From positions 3,844,001-3,908,000 of the forward strand of contig NZ_CP045529.1 of assembly GCF_009429125.1 (NCBI RefSeq): a stretch of DNA of 64,000 nt. Reading direction: 5' to 3'. The stretch is from Luteimicrobium xylanilyticum (GTDB taxonomy: Bacteria; Actinomycetota; Actinomycetes; Actinomycetales; Cellulomonadaceae). The notes under the pieces were generated by a model. It ran no database searches. It saw only the letters and a list, made by a program, of their open reading frames with translations, and was not told where the DNA came from. This document shows positions 10,264 to 17,684 of the stretch, one piece after another (position 1 is the first letter of the stretch; every line of letters starts with the position of its first letter). The position numbers and the translations under genes are program-made.

Positions 10264-10387
10264 GCGCGGGATCTCCGCCCCTCGAGAACGTGGCTTCCGG
10301 CCGTGAGCGCGTGCTGACGGACGCGGTCCCCGTGCTCGGCGCCAGGGGACGGGGCTGGGCTGGTGGGGCCGGTCGGGGCGGGGCGGG

Positions 10388-11128
10388 TCAGGCCTCGGGC
10401 GTGCGAGCCACGACGAACCGGACCGGGCGGCGCAGCTCGAACCCGAGCCGCTCGTACAGCCGGATCGCGCCTGTGTTCGTCGCGGTCGCGTGCAGGATCG
10501 CCTCGTCGCCGCGCTCGCGCACCCGGTGCACGACGGCGCGCACGAGCCGGGCGGCGAACCCCTGTCCGCGGTGGTCGGCGTCCGTGCAGACGGCGCTGAC
10601 CTCGGTCCAGCCCGGCGGCCGCAGGCGCTCGCCGGCCATCGCGACGAGCCGGCCCTCGCGGCGGATCCCGAGGTACGAGCCGAGCTCGACGGTGCGGGGC
10701 CGGAACGGTCCGGGCTGGGTGCGCTCGACCAGGTCGAGCATCTCCGGGACGTCGGCGGCGCCGAGCACCACGGCCTCCTCGTCGGGCCCGGCGTCGACGT
10801 CGGACGCAACCATCTGGACGCCGTCGCCCGCCCACAGGACCTCCCAGGTGTCGGGGACGTCCGTGGCCGGGCCCGTCAGCCCCAGCTCCACCCCGGGTCC
10901 GACGAGAGCGGCGAGGTCGTCGAACGCGGCCGGGGCTGCGCCGTCGGGCAGGGCCACGAACGGCGACACCTCGGGGTCGTAGGCCAGCGCGACGCCATGT
11001 GACCGGGCGAAGCGGGCGTGAGGTCCGCGCAGCGCGTGCCACGCGGGGTTGTCCAGGACGGCGGCGTCGCGGTTCGGGGAAGCCGGCTCCCCGGCGTCGG
11101 TCGGGGCGGGCACGGGAGTGGTCGACAC
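10388..11128 (-). CDS. GNAT family N-acetyltransferase
   Basis: 246 residues. The C-terminal half is a typical GNAT domain: SYLGIRREGRLVAMAGERL, VCTDADHRGQGFAARLVRAV (acetyl-CoA pyrophosphate loop, motif A), and ATNTGAIRLYERLGFELRRP (motif B). The N-terminal half is divergent, as in FR47-like proteins, which also keep the NTGAIRLYERLGF ending. GTG at 11128 was taken because similarity starts there; the frame is open further upstream. Acceptor unknown. Convergent with pyrE across a 124-base gap (10264-10387) in which I see no clear feature. Confidence 0.85.
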   Translation of the reverse strand: MSTTPVPAPTDAGEPASPNRDAAVLDNPAWHALRGPHARFARSHGVALAYDPEVSPFVALPDGAAPAAFDDLAALVGPGVELGLTGPATDVPDTWEVLWAGDGVQMVASDVDAGPDEEAVVLGAADVPEMLDLVERTQPGPFRPRTVELGSYLGIRREGRLVAMAGERLRPPGWTEVSAVCTDADHRGQGFAARLVRAVVHRVRERGDEAILHATATNTGAIRLYERLGFELRRPVRFVVARTPEA

Positions 11129-11156
11129 GTCAGGGCAACCCTGCACGCGGCGCTCG

Positions 11157-13037
11157 CTATTCCGCGGCCCGGGGCGCCGGGTCGTCCTCGTCGTGCGCGC
11201 CGCGCAGCTCGATCCCGATCTCGTCGGCGTCGAGGTACTCGAGCACGTCGCCGAGCGCGTCCGCGGAGTAGGTCCCGACGTCGCGGATCCGCAGCAGCTC
11301 GTCACGCTGCGCGCGGATCACCCGGATGCGCAGCTCGCGGTACTGGTCGTACCGGGTGTTCTCGGTGCCGGGGACGAGGTCGAAGCCGTTCTCGTCGACG
11401 ATGCGCACCGACTCGCGGCGCACCAGGTCCACGACGCCCGGGTCGTAGGCCGAGCCGTCGGCACGGGTCAGGTCGTCGCGCGCGCACTCCGCGGCGGCCG
11501 TGCCCGCGAGCTCCGCGACGAGCTGCTGACGTTCGGCCCGCGCCGCGCCCGCGTCCTCGCTGGCGAGCCCGAGGTGCCGCACCACCCACCCGAGCGACCC
11601 GCCCTGGAGGAACAGGCTGCCGGCCGCCACGATGAACGCGATGAGGACGAGCAGGGCGCGGTGGTAGTCGTCGTTGCCGGTGACGGTCTCGGGGAGCGTC
11701 TGGGCGGCGGCGAGCGTCACCACGCCCCGCATCCCGGCCCACACGAGGACGACGCCCTGCTTCGCGCCCAGCGGCTCGCCCGTCAGGTAGTCGATGTCCG
11801 CGACCCGCCGGTCGATGAACTGCTGGACACGGGTCTTGCGCGCGGCGAGCTGGTCGGCGTCCATGCCGCCGCGCCGCTTCCTCTCCCGCTCGGCCCGGCG
11901 CTTGAGCCGGCGCTTCTCGCGGTCCGAGAGGGTGCGCCCGCCGGGACCCCTGCCCGGCGGGAACGGCCCGCCGCTGAAGCTCGGCAGCCCCTGGTCGAGC
12001 CGCTCCTGGGCGCGGGCGAGCGCGGCACGCTGCTGCTTCAGCTCGCGCCGGTCCCGGCGCAGGGCGAACAGGAACGGCACGAGGAACGCGGTCCGCACCA
12101 CGAGCACCCCGACGAACGCGACCGCGGCGATCATGACGGCCTTCATGGCGCTCTGGTGCTCCTCGTGCACCTCGGTGACCAGGCCGAACAGCTCGAGCCC
12201 CATGAGGAGGAACACCGCGCCCTCGAGCAGCAGCTCGACGGTGCGCCAGTTCGACTCCTCCGCCCGGCGGTCCTGGGGGCGCAGGTAGCGCGGCGCCCCC
12301 TGCCCCATCACGAGGCCCGTCACGACGACCGCCACGAGCCCGGACGCCCCGAGGTGCTCGGCGGGCAGGTACGCGACGAACGGCACCACGAACGACGCCG
12401 CCGTGTTCAGCACGGGGTCCTTGATGCGCGACCGGAGCAGGAGGCTCACCCGCCCGACGACGAAGCCCACCGCGACCGCGACGACCACCGCGTACACGAA
12501 GTCCCACGCGACGTGGCCGAGCGACACGGCGCCGGCCATCGCGGCGACCGCGGACCGCAGCACCACGAGCGCGGACGCGTCGTTGAGGAGAGACTCCCCC
12601 TCGAGGATCGTGACGATGCGCGGGGACACCCCGAGCCGTTTCACGATGGACGTCGCCACCGCGTCCGTGGGGCTGATGATGGCGCCGAGCGCGATCCCCA
12701 TCGGCAGGTTGATGTCCGGCACGACGAGGTACAGGACCCACCCGATGATCACGGCCGTGACGATCACGAGGATCACGGACAGCCCGCCGATGAGCTTGAA
12801 GTCCCGCCGGAAGTCCATGGTCGGCATGCTCACGGCCGACGAGTACAGCAGCGGTGGCAGGACGCCCCCGAGGATGAGCTCGGGCTCCAGCTCGACCGCG
12901 GAGACGAAGGGGAGGAAGCTCACGGCGACGCCGACGACCACGAGGATCAGCGGTGCGGCGATGCCGAGCCGGGGCGCGAACGCCGTCACGACGATCACCG
13001 CGAGCGCACCGAGGACGAGGGGGATGGCAAGGTCCAC
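11157..13037 (-). CDS. Na+/H+ antiporter, CPA1 family
   Basis: Membrane antiporter of 626 residues. About 12 hydrophobic segments fill the first 410 residues, with the CPA1 core GAIISPTDAVATSI and EGESLLNDASALVV, whose aspartates carry the cation exchange. A strongly basic loop around residues 355-410 (KRRLKRRAERERKRR) separates it from the last helices (VWAGMRGVVTLAAAQTLPE). The hydrophilic C-terminal tail is cytosolic and probably regulatory. I chose GTG at 13037 because GGAGG lies 6 bases upstream; the open frame to 13148 is not needed. Divergent from the small membrane gene at 13199. Confidence 0.93.
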   Translation of the reverse strand: MDLAIPLVLGALAVIVVTAFAPRLGIAAPLILVVVGVAVSFLPFVSAVELEPELILGGVLPPLLYSSAVSMPTMDFRRDFKLIGGLSVILVIVTAVIIGWVLYLVVPDINLPMGIALGAIISPTDAVATSIVKRLGVSPRIVTILEGESLLNDASALVVLRSAVAAMAGAVSLGHVAWDFVYAVVVAVAVGFVVGRVSLLLRSRIKDPVLNTAASFVVPFVAYLPAEHLGASGLVAVVVTGLVMGQGAPRYLRPQDRRAEESNWRTVELLLEGAVFLLMGLELFGLVTEVHEEHQSAMKAVMIAAVAFVGVLVVRTAFLVPFLFALRRDRRELKQQRAALARAQERLDQGLPSFSGGPFPPGRGPGGRTLSDREKRRLKRRAERERKRRGGMDADQLAARKTRVQQFIDRRVADIDYLTGEPLGAKQGVVLVWAGMRGVVTLAAAQTLPETVTGNDDYHRALLVLIAFIVAAGSLFLQGGSLGWVVRHLGLASEDAGAARAERQQLVAELAGTAAAECARDDLTRADGSAYDPGVVDLVRRESVRIVDENGFDLVPGTENTRYDQYRELRIRVIRAQRDELLRIRDVGTYSADALGDVLEYLDADEIGIELRGAHDEDDPAPRAAE

Positions 13038-13185
13038 AGGCAGCCTCCGGCGCAGGTTTCGGTGGGCCACCAGGTTACCGGCCGGTCGTCCCGGGCCCGT
13101 CCGGCGAATCGGTGCGACCTCACCCGTGCAGGGTGATACGCCCACCAACCACGCAGTTCGTCGCGCCGGATGCCGTCGGCGGGGC

Positions 13186-13191
13186 TACGTT
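13186..13191 (+). promoter_or_regulatory. -10 box of a leaderless gene
   Basis: TACGTT ends 7 bases before the ATG at 13199 and there is no Shine-Dalgarno sequence, so the transcript should begin at or next to the start codon. Confidence 0.5.
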
Positions 13192-13198
13192 GAGCGCC

Positions 13199-13600
13199 AT
13201 GGTGGTCTTCCTCATCCGGACGGGGATCTTCCTCGGTTCCGCGGCACTCGGGCTCTGGGTCGCGTCGCTGCTCATCGACGACGTCCACCTCAGCGTCGGC
13301 GGGTTCATCCTCGCCGTCGTCGTCTACTGCCTCGTGCAGTGGATCCTCACGCCGTTCATCCTCAAGATGACGCGGCGCTACGCGAACGCGTTCATCGGCG
13401 GCGTGGGGCTCGTGTCCGCGTTCCTCGGGCTGCTGATCGCGTCCCTCATCGGCGACGGGCTGTCCATCACGGGCGGCGTCGTCCCGTGGGTCCTCGCGAC
13501 GCTCGTCGTGTGGCTCGTCACGGCGATCGCCAGCCTCGTCCTGCCCCTGATCTTCCTGCGCAACCGGCGCCAGGAGAGGAAGGGCGCCGCTGCGGCGTGA
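13199..13600 (+). CDS. Small four-helix membrane protein (holin_4_2-like)
   Basis: 133 residues with four hydrophobic segments (GIFLGSAALGLWVASLLI, ILAVVVYCLVQWILTPFIL, GGVGLVSAFLGLLIASLIGD, VPWVLATLVVWLVTAIASLV). It ends in a basic cytosolic tail. The pattern matches the bacterial membrane family named after phage holin 4 (superfamily IV), whose cellular role is unknown. It is not evidence of a prophage here. ATG at 13199 appears leaderless. The next gene begins 34 bases downstream, so the two are probably co-transcribed. Confidence 0.82.
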   Translation: MVVFLIRTGIFLGSAALGLWVASLLIDDVHLSVGGFILAVVVYCLVQWILTPFILKMTRRYANAFIGGVGLVSAFLGLLIASLIGDGLSITGGVVPWVLATLVVWLVTAIASLVLPLIFLRNRRQERKGAAAA

Positions 13601-13634
13601 CGACACTCTCGCAACTCTCGAAAGGTGACCGACC

Positions 13635-14012
13635 GTGACCGTGTGGGACTACTTCTGGTGGATCATCGGGGTCTTCCTCTTCATCGCCTATCTCTTCGTC
13701 CTGATCCAGATCTTCACCGACCTGTTCCGTGACCGGGAGCTGTCGGGCGGGTGGAAGGCCCTGTGGATCATCTTCCTCATCGTGTTCCCCCTGATCACCG
13801 GCCTGATCTACCTGATCGCGCGAGGCCAGGGCATGGCGGCACGCCAGGCCGCCGCCGTGGTGCAGGCCAAGGACGAGGCGGACACCTACATCCGCCAGAC
13901 CGCCGCGAAGTCCCCCGCCGACCAGATCGCCACCGCGAAGTCGCTGCTCGACTCCGGGACGATCTCGCAGGAGGAGTTCGACCGTCTCAAGGCACGCGCG
14001 CTCGCCGGCTGA
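13635..14012 (+). CDS. Membrane protein with PLDc_N and SHOCT domains
   Basis: 125 residues. Two hydrophobic segments (YFWWIIGVFLFIAYLFVLI and ALWIIFLIVFPLITGLIYLIA) form the PLDc_N type membrane hairpin also found at the N-terminus of cardiolipin synthases. The C-terminal 35 residues are a SHOCT motif (IATAKSLLDSGTISQEEFDRLKARAL), a short oligomerisation module. No phospholipase domain follows, so it is not an enzyme. GTG at 13635 has AAAGGTG 8 bases upstream. Role unknown. Confidence 0.85.
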   Translation: MTVWDYFWWIIGVFLFIAYLFVLIQIFTDLFRDRELSGGWKALWIIFLIVFPLITGLIYLIARGQGMAARQAAAVVQAKDEADTYIRQTAAKSPADQIATAKSLLDSGTISQEEFDRLKARALAG

Positions 14013-14023
14013 GCGCGGCCGGC

Positions 14024-14545
14024 ATGGGCGGTGTCGCCGTCGTCCGCGCCACGGCGGACGACTGGGCGGCGATGCGTGACATCCGGCTCGAGATGCTGGC
14101 CGACACGCCGCTCGCCTACCTCGAGACCCTGGCGAGCGCGCAGGCCCGGACAGAACCCGAGTGGCGCGAACGAGCCCGGCAGCACACGCTGCCGGGCTCG
14201 CTCGTGCTCGGGGCCGCTCCGTCCGCCGCGAGGGAGGGGACGAGCCGCTGGGTGGGCACCATGAGCGGCTTCCGTCGGCCCGACGGCGTCCCGTCCCTCG
14301 CGTCGGTGTACGTCGCCCCCGCGCACCGCGGCACCGACCTGCCGCGCCGGCTCCTCGCCGGGGTCGTCGCGTGGGCGCGCGACGAGGTGGGCGCCGACCT
14401 GCTGCTGCTCGAGGTCCACGAGCACAACCCTCGCGCCCGCCGGTTCTACGAGCGTGAGGGCTTCACGCTCACCGGGGGCTGGACGCCGTACCGCCTCGAC
14501 CCGAGCACCCGCGACCTCGAGATGGCGCTCGAGCTCCGGACCTGA
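14024..14545 (+). CDS. GNAT family N-acetyltransferase
   Basis: 173-residue acetyltransferase. Motif A is VYVAPAHRGTDLPRRLLAGV, slightly degenerate (Arg-Gly-Thr in place of Arg-Gly-Gln-Gly), and motif B is HEHNPRARRFYEREGFTLTG. The GNAT core begins at VAVVRATADDWAAMRDIRLEML, so ATG at 14024, 11 bases after the previous stop, is a good start. It is probably co-transcribed with the two upstream membrane genes, but the substrate is not evident. Confidence 0.87.
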   Translation: MGGVAVVRATADDWAAMRDIRLEMLADTPLAYLETLASAQARTEPEWRERARQHTLPGSLVLGAAPSAAREGTSRWVGTMSGFRRPDGVPSLASVYVAPAHRGTDLPRRLLAGVVAWARDEVGADLLLLEVHEHNPRARRFYEREGFTLTGGWTPYRLDPSTRDLEMALELRT

Positions 14546-14548
14546 GGG

Positions 14549-15148
14549 TCAGGCGTCCAGCGAGCGCCGGGCGCGCCGGGTCAGCAGCACCACCACGACC
14601 GCCGCGAGCAGGACGACCACCCCGACGATCCCGATCACGACGCCCGGCGAGACCGAGCTGCTGCCGCTCGCGCTGTCCGCGGCCGCACCCGCCTTCGCGG
14701 TGGAGCCGCCGCACGGGGCCGCGGCCTGCCCGGCGGCGCTCGTCGTGCCCGACGGCGGCCGGTAGGCGAACCCGAACGTCCCGGACACGGGGTGCCCGTC
14801 CGCGGAGACGATCCGCCACGTCACGGTGTACGCGCCGGCGGCGCCGAGCGCGGTGGGCACGGAGATGTCGCGCCCGGACACGGTGGGGCACGACGTCTCG
14901 AAGTGCTTCCCGGCCGCGTCCGTCACCTGGAGGACCGTGGTGGACCCGTCGTGCTGCGGGTCGAGGACGACGTCGTCGAACGTCACCTCGACCTTCGGCA
15001 CCGCGGCGTCCGCGGTCGAGCCGGTCTTCGGGGTCGTCGAGACGACGTAGTCGTGCGCGGACGCGGGAGCGGCCACGAGGACCGTCCCCGCGAGCCCGCC
15101 GACCAGGGTGAGTGCGGCGAGGGCGCCGCCGAGCCGGCGGCCCCTCAC
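14549..15148 (-). CDS. CopC domain copper-binding protein
   Basis: 199 residues: signal peptide, CopC beta-barrel (about residues 32-130), low-complexity Ala/Ser linker, and one C-terminal helix (VVIGIVGVVVLLAAVVVVLL) with a basic anchor RRARRS. The predicted mature protein begins AHDYVV, leaving the N-terminal His typical of Cu(II)-binding CopC; ADGHPVSG carries the second conserved His region. It should sit on the outer face of the membrane and bind or deliver copper. GTG at 15148 overlaps the stop of the ycnI gene (GTGA), so translation is coupled. Confidence 0.9.
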   Translation of the reverse strand: MRGRRLGGALAALTLVGGLAGTVLVAAPASAHDYVVSTTPKTGSTADAAVPKVEVTFDDVVLDPQHDGSTTVLQVTDAAGKHFETSCPTVSGRDISVPTALGAAGAYTVTWRIVSADGHPVSGTFGFAYRPPSGTTSAAGQAAAPCGGSTAKAGAAADSASGSSSVSPGVVIGIVGVVVLLAAVVVVLLTRRARRSLDA

Positions 15149-15873
15149 GCGGCGGCCCCCCGCGTCCGGCGCAACGCGACGACGCCCGCGACGAGCCCCG
15201 CGGCGCCGAGCACGAGCCCCCCGATCCCGAGCCCGACCGCGAGGCCGGACGCGCCGTCGCCCGAGTCGTCCGCCGACGCGGCCGCGTCGGCGGTGCCGGT
15301 GGCCGAGCCGTCCGCCGGGAGCACCTGCAGCACGGGCGCGGGGTGCTCGGGCTCCTCGCCCGAAGCCGGCGTCTTCTCGTCCCAGTCCACGACGCTCCCG
15401 TCGGAGTACGTCTGGTGGGCGGGGAGCTCGAGGCTCGTGACGTCGTCGGGCACGGGGCCCGCGGAGATCGTGAACTGCTGGAACTGACCGGGCGCGACGC
15501 CGTGGCCGCTCTCGGCGGTCCAGGTCACCTGGGTGGGCGCCTCCGTGATGGTCGCGCCGGCCTTGGTCTCGACGGGCTTGTCGAGCTTCGTCGTGACGAC
15601 CTTCGCGGTCCAGCCAGGGACGGGCTGGTACGAGACGGAGCTGAAGGGGTGGTCGGCGGGCAGGTCCACGACGACCTTGGTCGTCGACGCCGTGGCCGAC
15701 TCGGTCGGGACTCGGAACGTGAGGACGGCGTAGCTGCCGGCCGTGGCCTGGCCCGGGTCGACGCGGACGTGCGCCTGGGCGGCGAGCGGGACGGCGAGCG
15801 TGAGGGCGAGCGCCGCGGCGCCCGCGGCGAGAGCTCGGGTGGCGCGGCGACGCGCGGAGGGCATGACGGACAT
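15145..15873 (-). CDS. ycnI: YcnI family (DUF1775) copper-binding membrane protein
   Basis: 242 residues. A signal peptide ends at AAQA; the mature chain begins with HVRVDPGQATAGSY, the His that binds Cu in the YcnI family. The domain runs to about residue 165 (VPTESATASTTKVVVDLP, WTAKVVTTKLDKPV, VTWTAESGHGVAPGQFQQF are family segments). A linker and a C-terminal helix (LAVGLGIGGLVLGAAGLVAGVVAL) anchor it outside the membrane. In Bacillus ycnI lies next to the CopC/CopD-fusion gene ycnJ; here it is coupled to a CopC gene and follows a Met/His-containing membrane gene. Confidence 0.93.
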   Translation of the reverse strand: MSVMPSARRRATRALAAGAAALALTLAVPLAAQAHVRVDPGQATAGSYAVLTFRVPTESATASTTKVVVDLPADHPFSSVSYQPVPGWTAKVVTTKLDKPVETKAGATITEAPTQVTWTAESGHGVAPGQFQQFTISAGPVPDDVTSLELPAHQTYSDGSVVDWDEKTPASGEEPEHPAPVLQVLPADGSATGTADAAASADDSGDGASGLAVGLGIGGLVLGAAGLVAGVVALRRTRGAAA

Positions 15874-15913
15874 GACGAGAGACTCCTGGTTGTCGACAGG
15901 ACGAACGGGACCA

Positions 15914-15936
15914 CCCGCCGTCCGGACGACGGCGGG
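15914..15936 (-). terminator. Hairpin after the membrane gene
   Basis: CCCGCCGTC-cggac-GACGGCGGG, a perfect 9-bp stem with a 5-base loop, lies one base past the stop of the 15938-16615 gene and 41 bases before ycnI. It could partly terminate or stabilise the upstream message. Confidence 0.55.
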
Positions 15937-15937
15937 C

Positions 15938-16615
15938 TCAGGCTGCGAGGGCGAAGCCCGGGCACGGTGGTCCGCGGCGTCCCAGCCCGCGGCGAGCGAC
16001 GACGAGCGCCCGGCACGGGCCGGGCGTGGCGTCGACCGGGAACGCGCGGCGACGGCCGACGACCGGGCCCTGCGCGATGGCCTCGACCTGCGGCCGGACG
16101 ACCGACCACCACCGCACCGCGGCGAGCGCCGCCCGGTCCCCCACGACGAGGAGCGACGCGGTCACGAGCACCGCGACGGCGTGCGCGGCGACCATCGTGG
16201 GCGACGTCGTCATGTGCATGGCGGGCGCCGTCCCCGCACTCGCGAGCGTTCCGGGGTCCAGGGTCATGCCGGCCATCGCGTGCGGTCCCACGCCCGACGG
16301 CACCGCGGGGTGCGCAGCGGGCGTGAGCACGTCGAGACCGAGGTGCAGCGCGACCTGCAGCGCGCCGAGAGCCGGCACGAGGGTCACGGCACGCAGACGG
16401 CCGAGCGCGAGGAGCCCGGCGACGGCGAGGCAGAGGGTCGCGAGCGCCGCGAGACCCAGCCCGCCGGGCACCCGGCTCCCGCCGAGGAGGTGCGCGCCGA
16501 GGCCGGTCGCGAGCGCCGTCGATCCGATCAGGACGACCCGCGCGCCGCGCGCGTAGGGGCGGGCGGCGTCGCTCAGGAGGCCAGCGCCGTCCGAGCTGCC
16601 GAGGGTCCCGTCCAC
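15938..16615 (-). CDS. Membrane protein of a copper-type cluster
   Basis: 225 residues with about four to five hydrophobic segments (VVLIGSTALATGLGAHLL, LGLAALATLCLAVAGLLAL, VTLVPALGALQVALHLGLDVL, MVAAHAVAVLVTASLLVV). The loop after the third segment is rich in Met and His (HAMAGM, MHMTTSPTM) and helix 4 contains AAH. That suggests a metal, probably copper, and fits the ycnI-copC genes immediately downstream on the same strand. No named family is recognised with certainty. GTG at 16615 was chosen: TACCCT lies 6 bases upstream, as in a leaderless promoter, and the open frame further upstream is Gly/Arg low complexity. Confidence 0.7.
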   Translation of the reverse strand: MDGTLGSSDGAGLLSDAARPYARGARVVLIGSTALATGLGAHLLGGSRVPGGLGLAALATLCLAVAGLLALGRLRAVTLVPALGALQVALHLGLDVLTPAAHPAVPSGVGPHAMAGMTLDPGTLASAGTAPAMHMTTSPTMVAAHAVAVLVTASLLVVGDRAALAAVRWWSVVRPQVEAIAQGPVVGRRRAFPVDATPGPCRALVVARRGLGRRGPPCPGFALAA

Positions 16616-16621
16616 CCGGCC

Positions 16622-16627
16622 AGGGTA
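16622..16627 (-). promoter_or_regulatory. -10 box of the copper-type cluster
   Basis: TACCCT on the minus strand ends 6 bases before GTG 16615 with no ribosome binding site between them, the arrangement of a leaderless transcript. Confidence 0.45.
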
Positions 16628-16690
16628 CCCGCGCCGCCGCCCTTCCCCCTCCCCTCCGCCGCCGCCCCTGCCCCCAGCTCGCGGGGCGAA

Positions 16691-16713
16691 GATCCCGTGC
16701 TCGGGCGTAGCGT
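16691..16713 (+). promoter_or_regulatory. Promoter module, copy 1
   Basis: GATCCCGTGCTCGG followed after 3 bases by TAGCGT (16708-16713), 8 bases before ATG 16722. The same module precedes the DNA ligase gene at 17656-17677. TAGCGT fits a -10 of a leaderless gene; the conserved 14-mer may be a regulator site. Confidence 0.55.
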
Positions 16714-16721
16714 CCGAAGGC

Positions 16722-17576
16722 ATGACCGACGCGTCCGGCTCCAAGACCTCCCGCTTCCCGACGACGGCGCCCGCCACCCCCTTCGACCCGACGGCCTACC
16801 CGCCGGCCTGGCACGAGGTCGTGGGGACGGTGCCGGAACGGGTGGGCTCGCGCGTCGTCGGCGGGCACGTGCGCTACGGGCACGACGCACCCGACGGGAC
16901 GACACCCTGCGAGGGCTACGTGGCGTGGGACGAGGCGCTGTGGGACGACCCGTCCGGCGGTCCGCGCCCCGCGGTCCTCCTGGTCCACGACTGGCTCGGG
17001 GTCGGTCCGACGGTCCGGGCCCGCGCCCACATGCTGGCCCGGCTCGGGTACGTGGCGTTCGCGGCGGACGTCTACGGGCTCGAGGGGCGTCCGGCCACGC
17101 ACGACGAGGCGCCGGCCGTCGCCGGCCGCTACTACGGGGACCTCGACCTGCTGCGCGGGCGGCTCCACGCCGCCTACGAGTGGCTCGTCGCGCAGCCCTC
17201 GGTCGACGCGGACCGCGTCGTCGCGGCGGGGTACTGCTTCGGCGGCTCGGGCGCGCTCGAGCTGGCGCGCACGGGCGCCGACCTCCGCGGCACCGTCGCG
17301 TTCCACGCGCGCCTCGTCACGCACGCCCCGTCGGACGCCCCGGAGATCCGCGGGTCCGTGCTGGTCCTCGGCGGCGGGGACGACGCCGTCGTGCCCGACG
17401 ACGCGGTGCATGCGTTCACCGACGAGCTGCGGGCGGCGGGGGTGCCGTGGGAGGTGACGCTGTACGGCGGGGCGCCGCACGCGTACACGATCGCGGACCA
17501 GCCGTCGTTCCGGCCGGAGGCCGACCGTCGCGCGTGGGTCGCGTTCACGGACTTCCTCACGCACGTCCTCGTCTGA
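16722..17576 (+). CDS. Dienelactone hydrolase family protein
   Basis: Alpha/beta-hydrolase of 284 residues with the canonical triad region. Cys172 in AAGYCFGGS is the nucleophile. Asp follows in LGGGDDAVVPDD and His in YGGAPHAYT. The strand VLLVHDWLGVGP supplies the oxyanion region. The N-terminal 75 residues are longer than in plain dienelactone hydrolases and look like an extra strand-rich cap. It probably hydrolyses a lactone or ester in aromatic breakdown, but no neighbouring gene confirms a pathway. ATG at 16722 appears leaderless. Confidence 0.9.
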   Translation: MTDASGSKTSRFPTTAPATPFDPTAYPPAWHEVVGTVPERVGSRVVGGHVRYGHDAPDGTTPCEGYVAWDEALWDDPSGGPRPAVLLVHDWLGVGPTVRARAHMLARLGYVAFAADVYGLEGRPATHDEAPAVAGRYYGDLDLLRGRLHAAYEWLVAQPSVDADRVVAAGYCFGGSGALELARTGADLRGTVAFHARLVTHAPSDAPEIRGSVLVLGGGDDAVVPDDAVHAFTDELRAAGVPWEVTLYGGAPHAYTIADQPSFRPEADRRAWVAFTDFLTHVLV

Positions 17577-17592
17577 CCGGCCCCGTCCGCCT

Positions 17593-17671
17593 CCGCCGAG
17601 CACGGGCCCTGCGCCCGTCCCGGCGCGGACGGACGGCCTGTGCTCGGCGGGCTGAGATCCCGTGCTCGGCC
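17593..17671 (+). terminator. Terminator-like region with two alternative stems
   Basis: The left arm CCGCCGAGCACGGG (17593-17606 region) can pair with GTGCTCGGCGG (17640-17650, 11 bp) or with CCCGTGCTCGGC (17660-17671, 12 bp). The second overlaps the promoter module of the ligase gene. It sits after the hydrolase stop. Confidence 0.5.
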
Positions 17672-17677
17672 TAGCGT
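17656..17677 (+). promoter_or_regulatory. Promoter module, copy 2
   Basis: GATCCCGTGCTCGG then TAGCGT (17672-17677), 7 bases before GTG 17685 of the DNA ligase gene, matching the copy at 16691-16713. No ribosome binding site lies between. Confidence 0.55.
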
Positions 17678-17684
17678 GGGGGCC

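Noticed and set aside
10264-10387. Gap between pyrE and the acetyltransferase searched for a stem
   Set aside because: Only weak GC-rich complementarity was found, nothing beyond what this base composition gives by chance.
13199-13600. Holin-family name taken as a sign of prophage
   Set aside because: No phage genes flank it; this membrane family is widespread in ordinary actinobacterial chromosomes.
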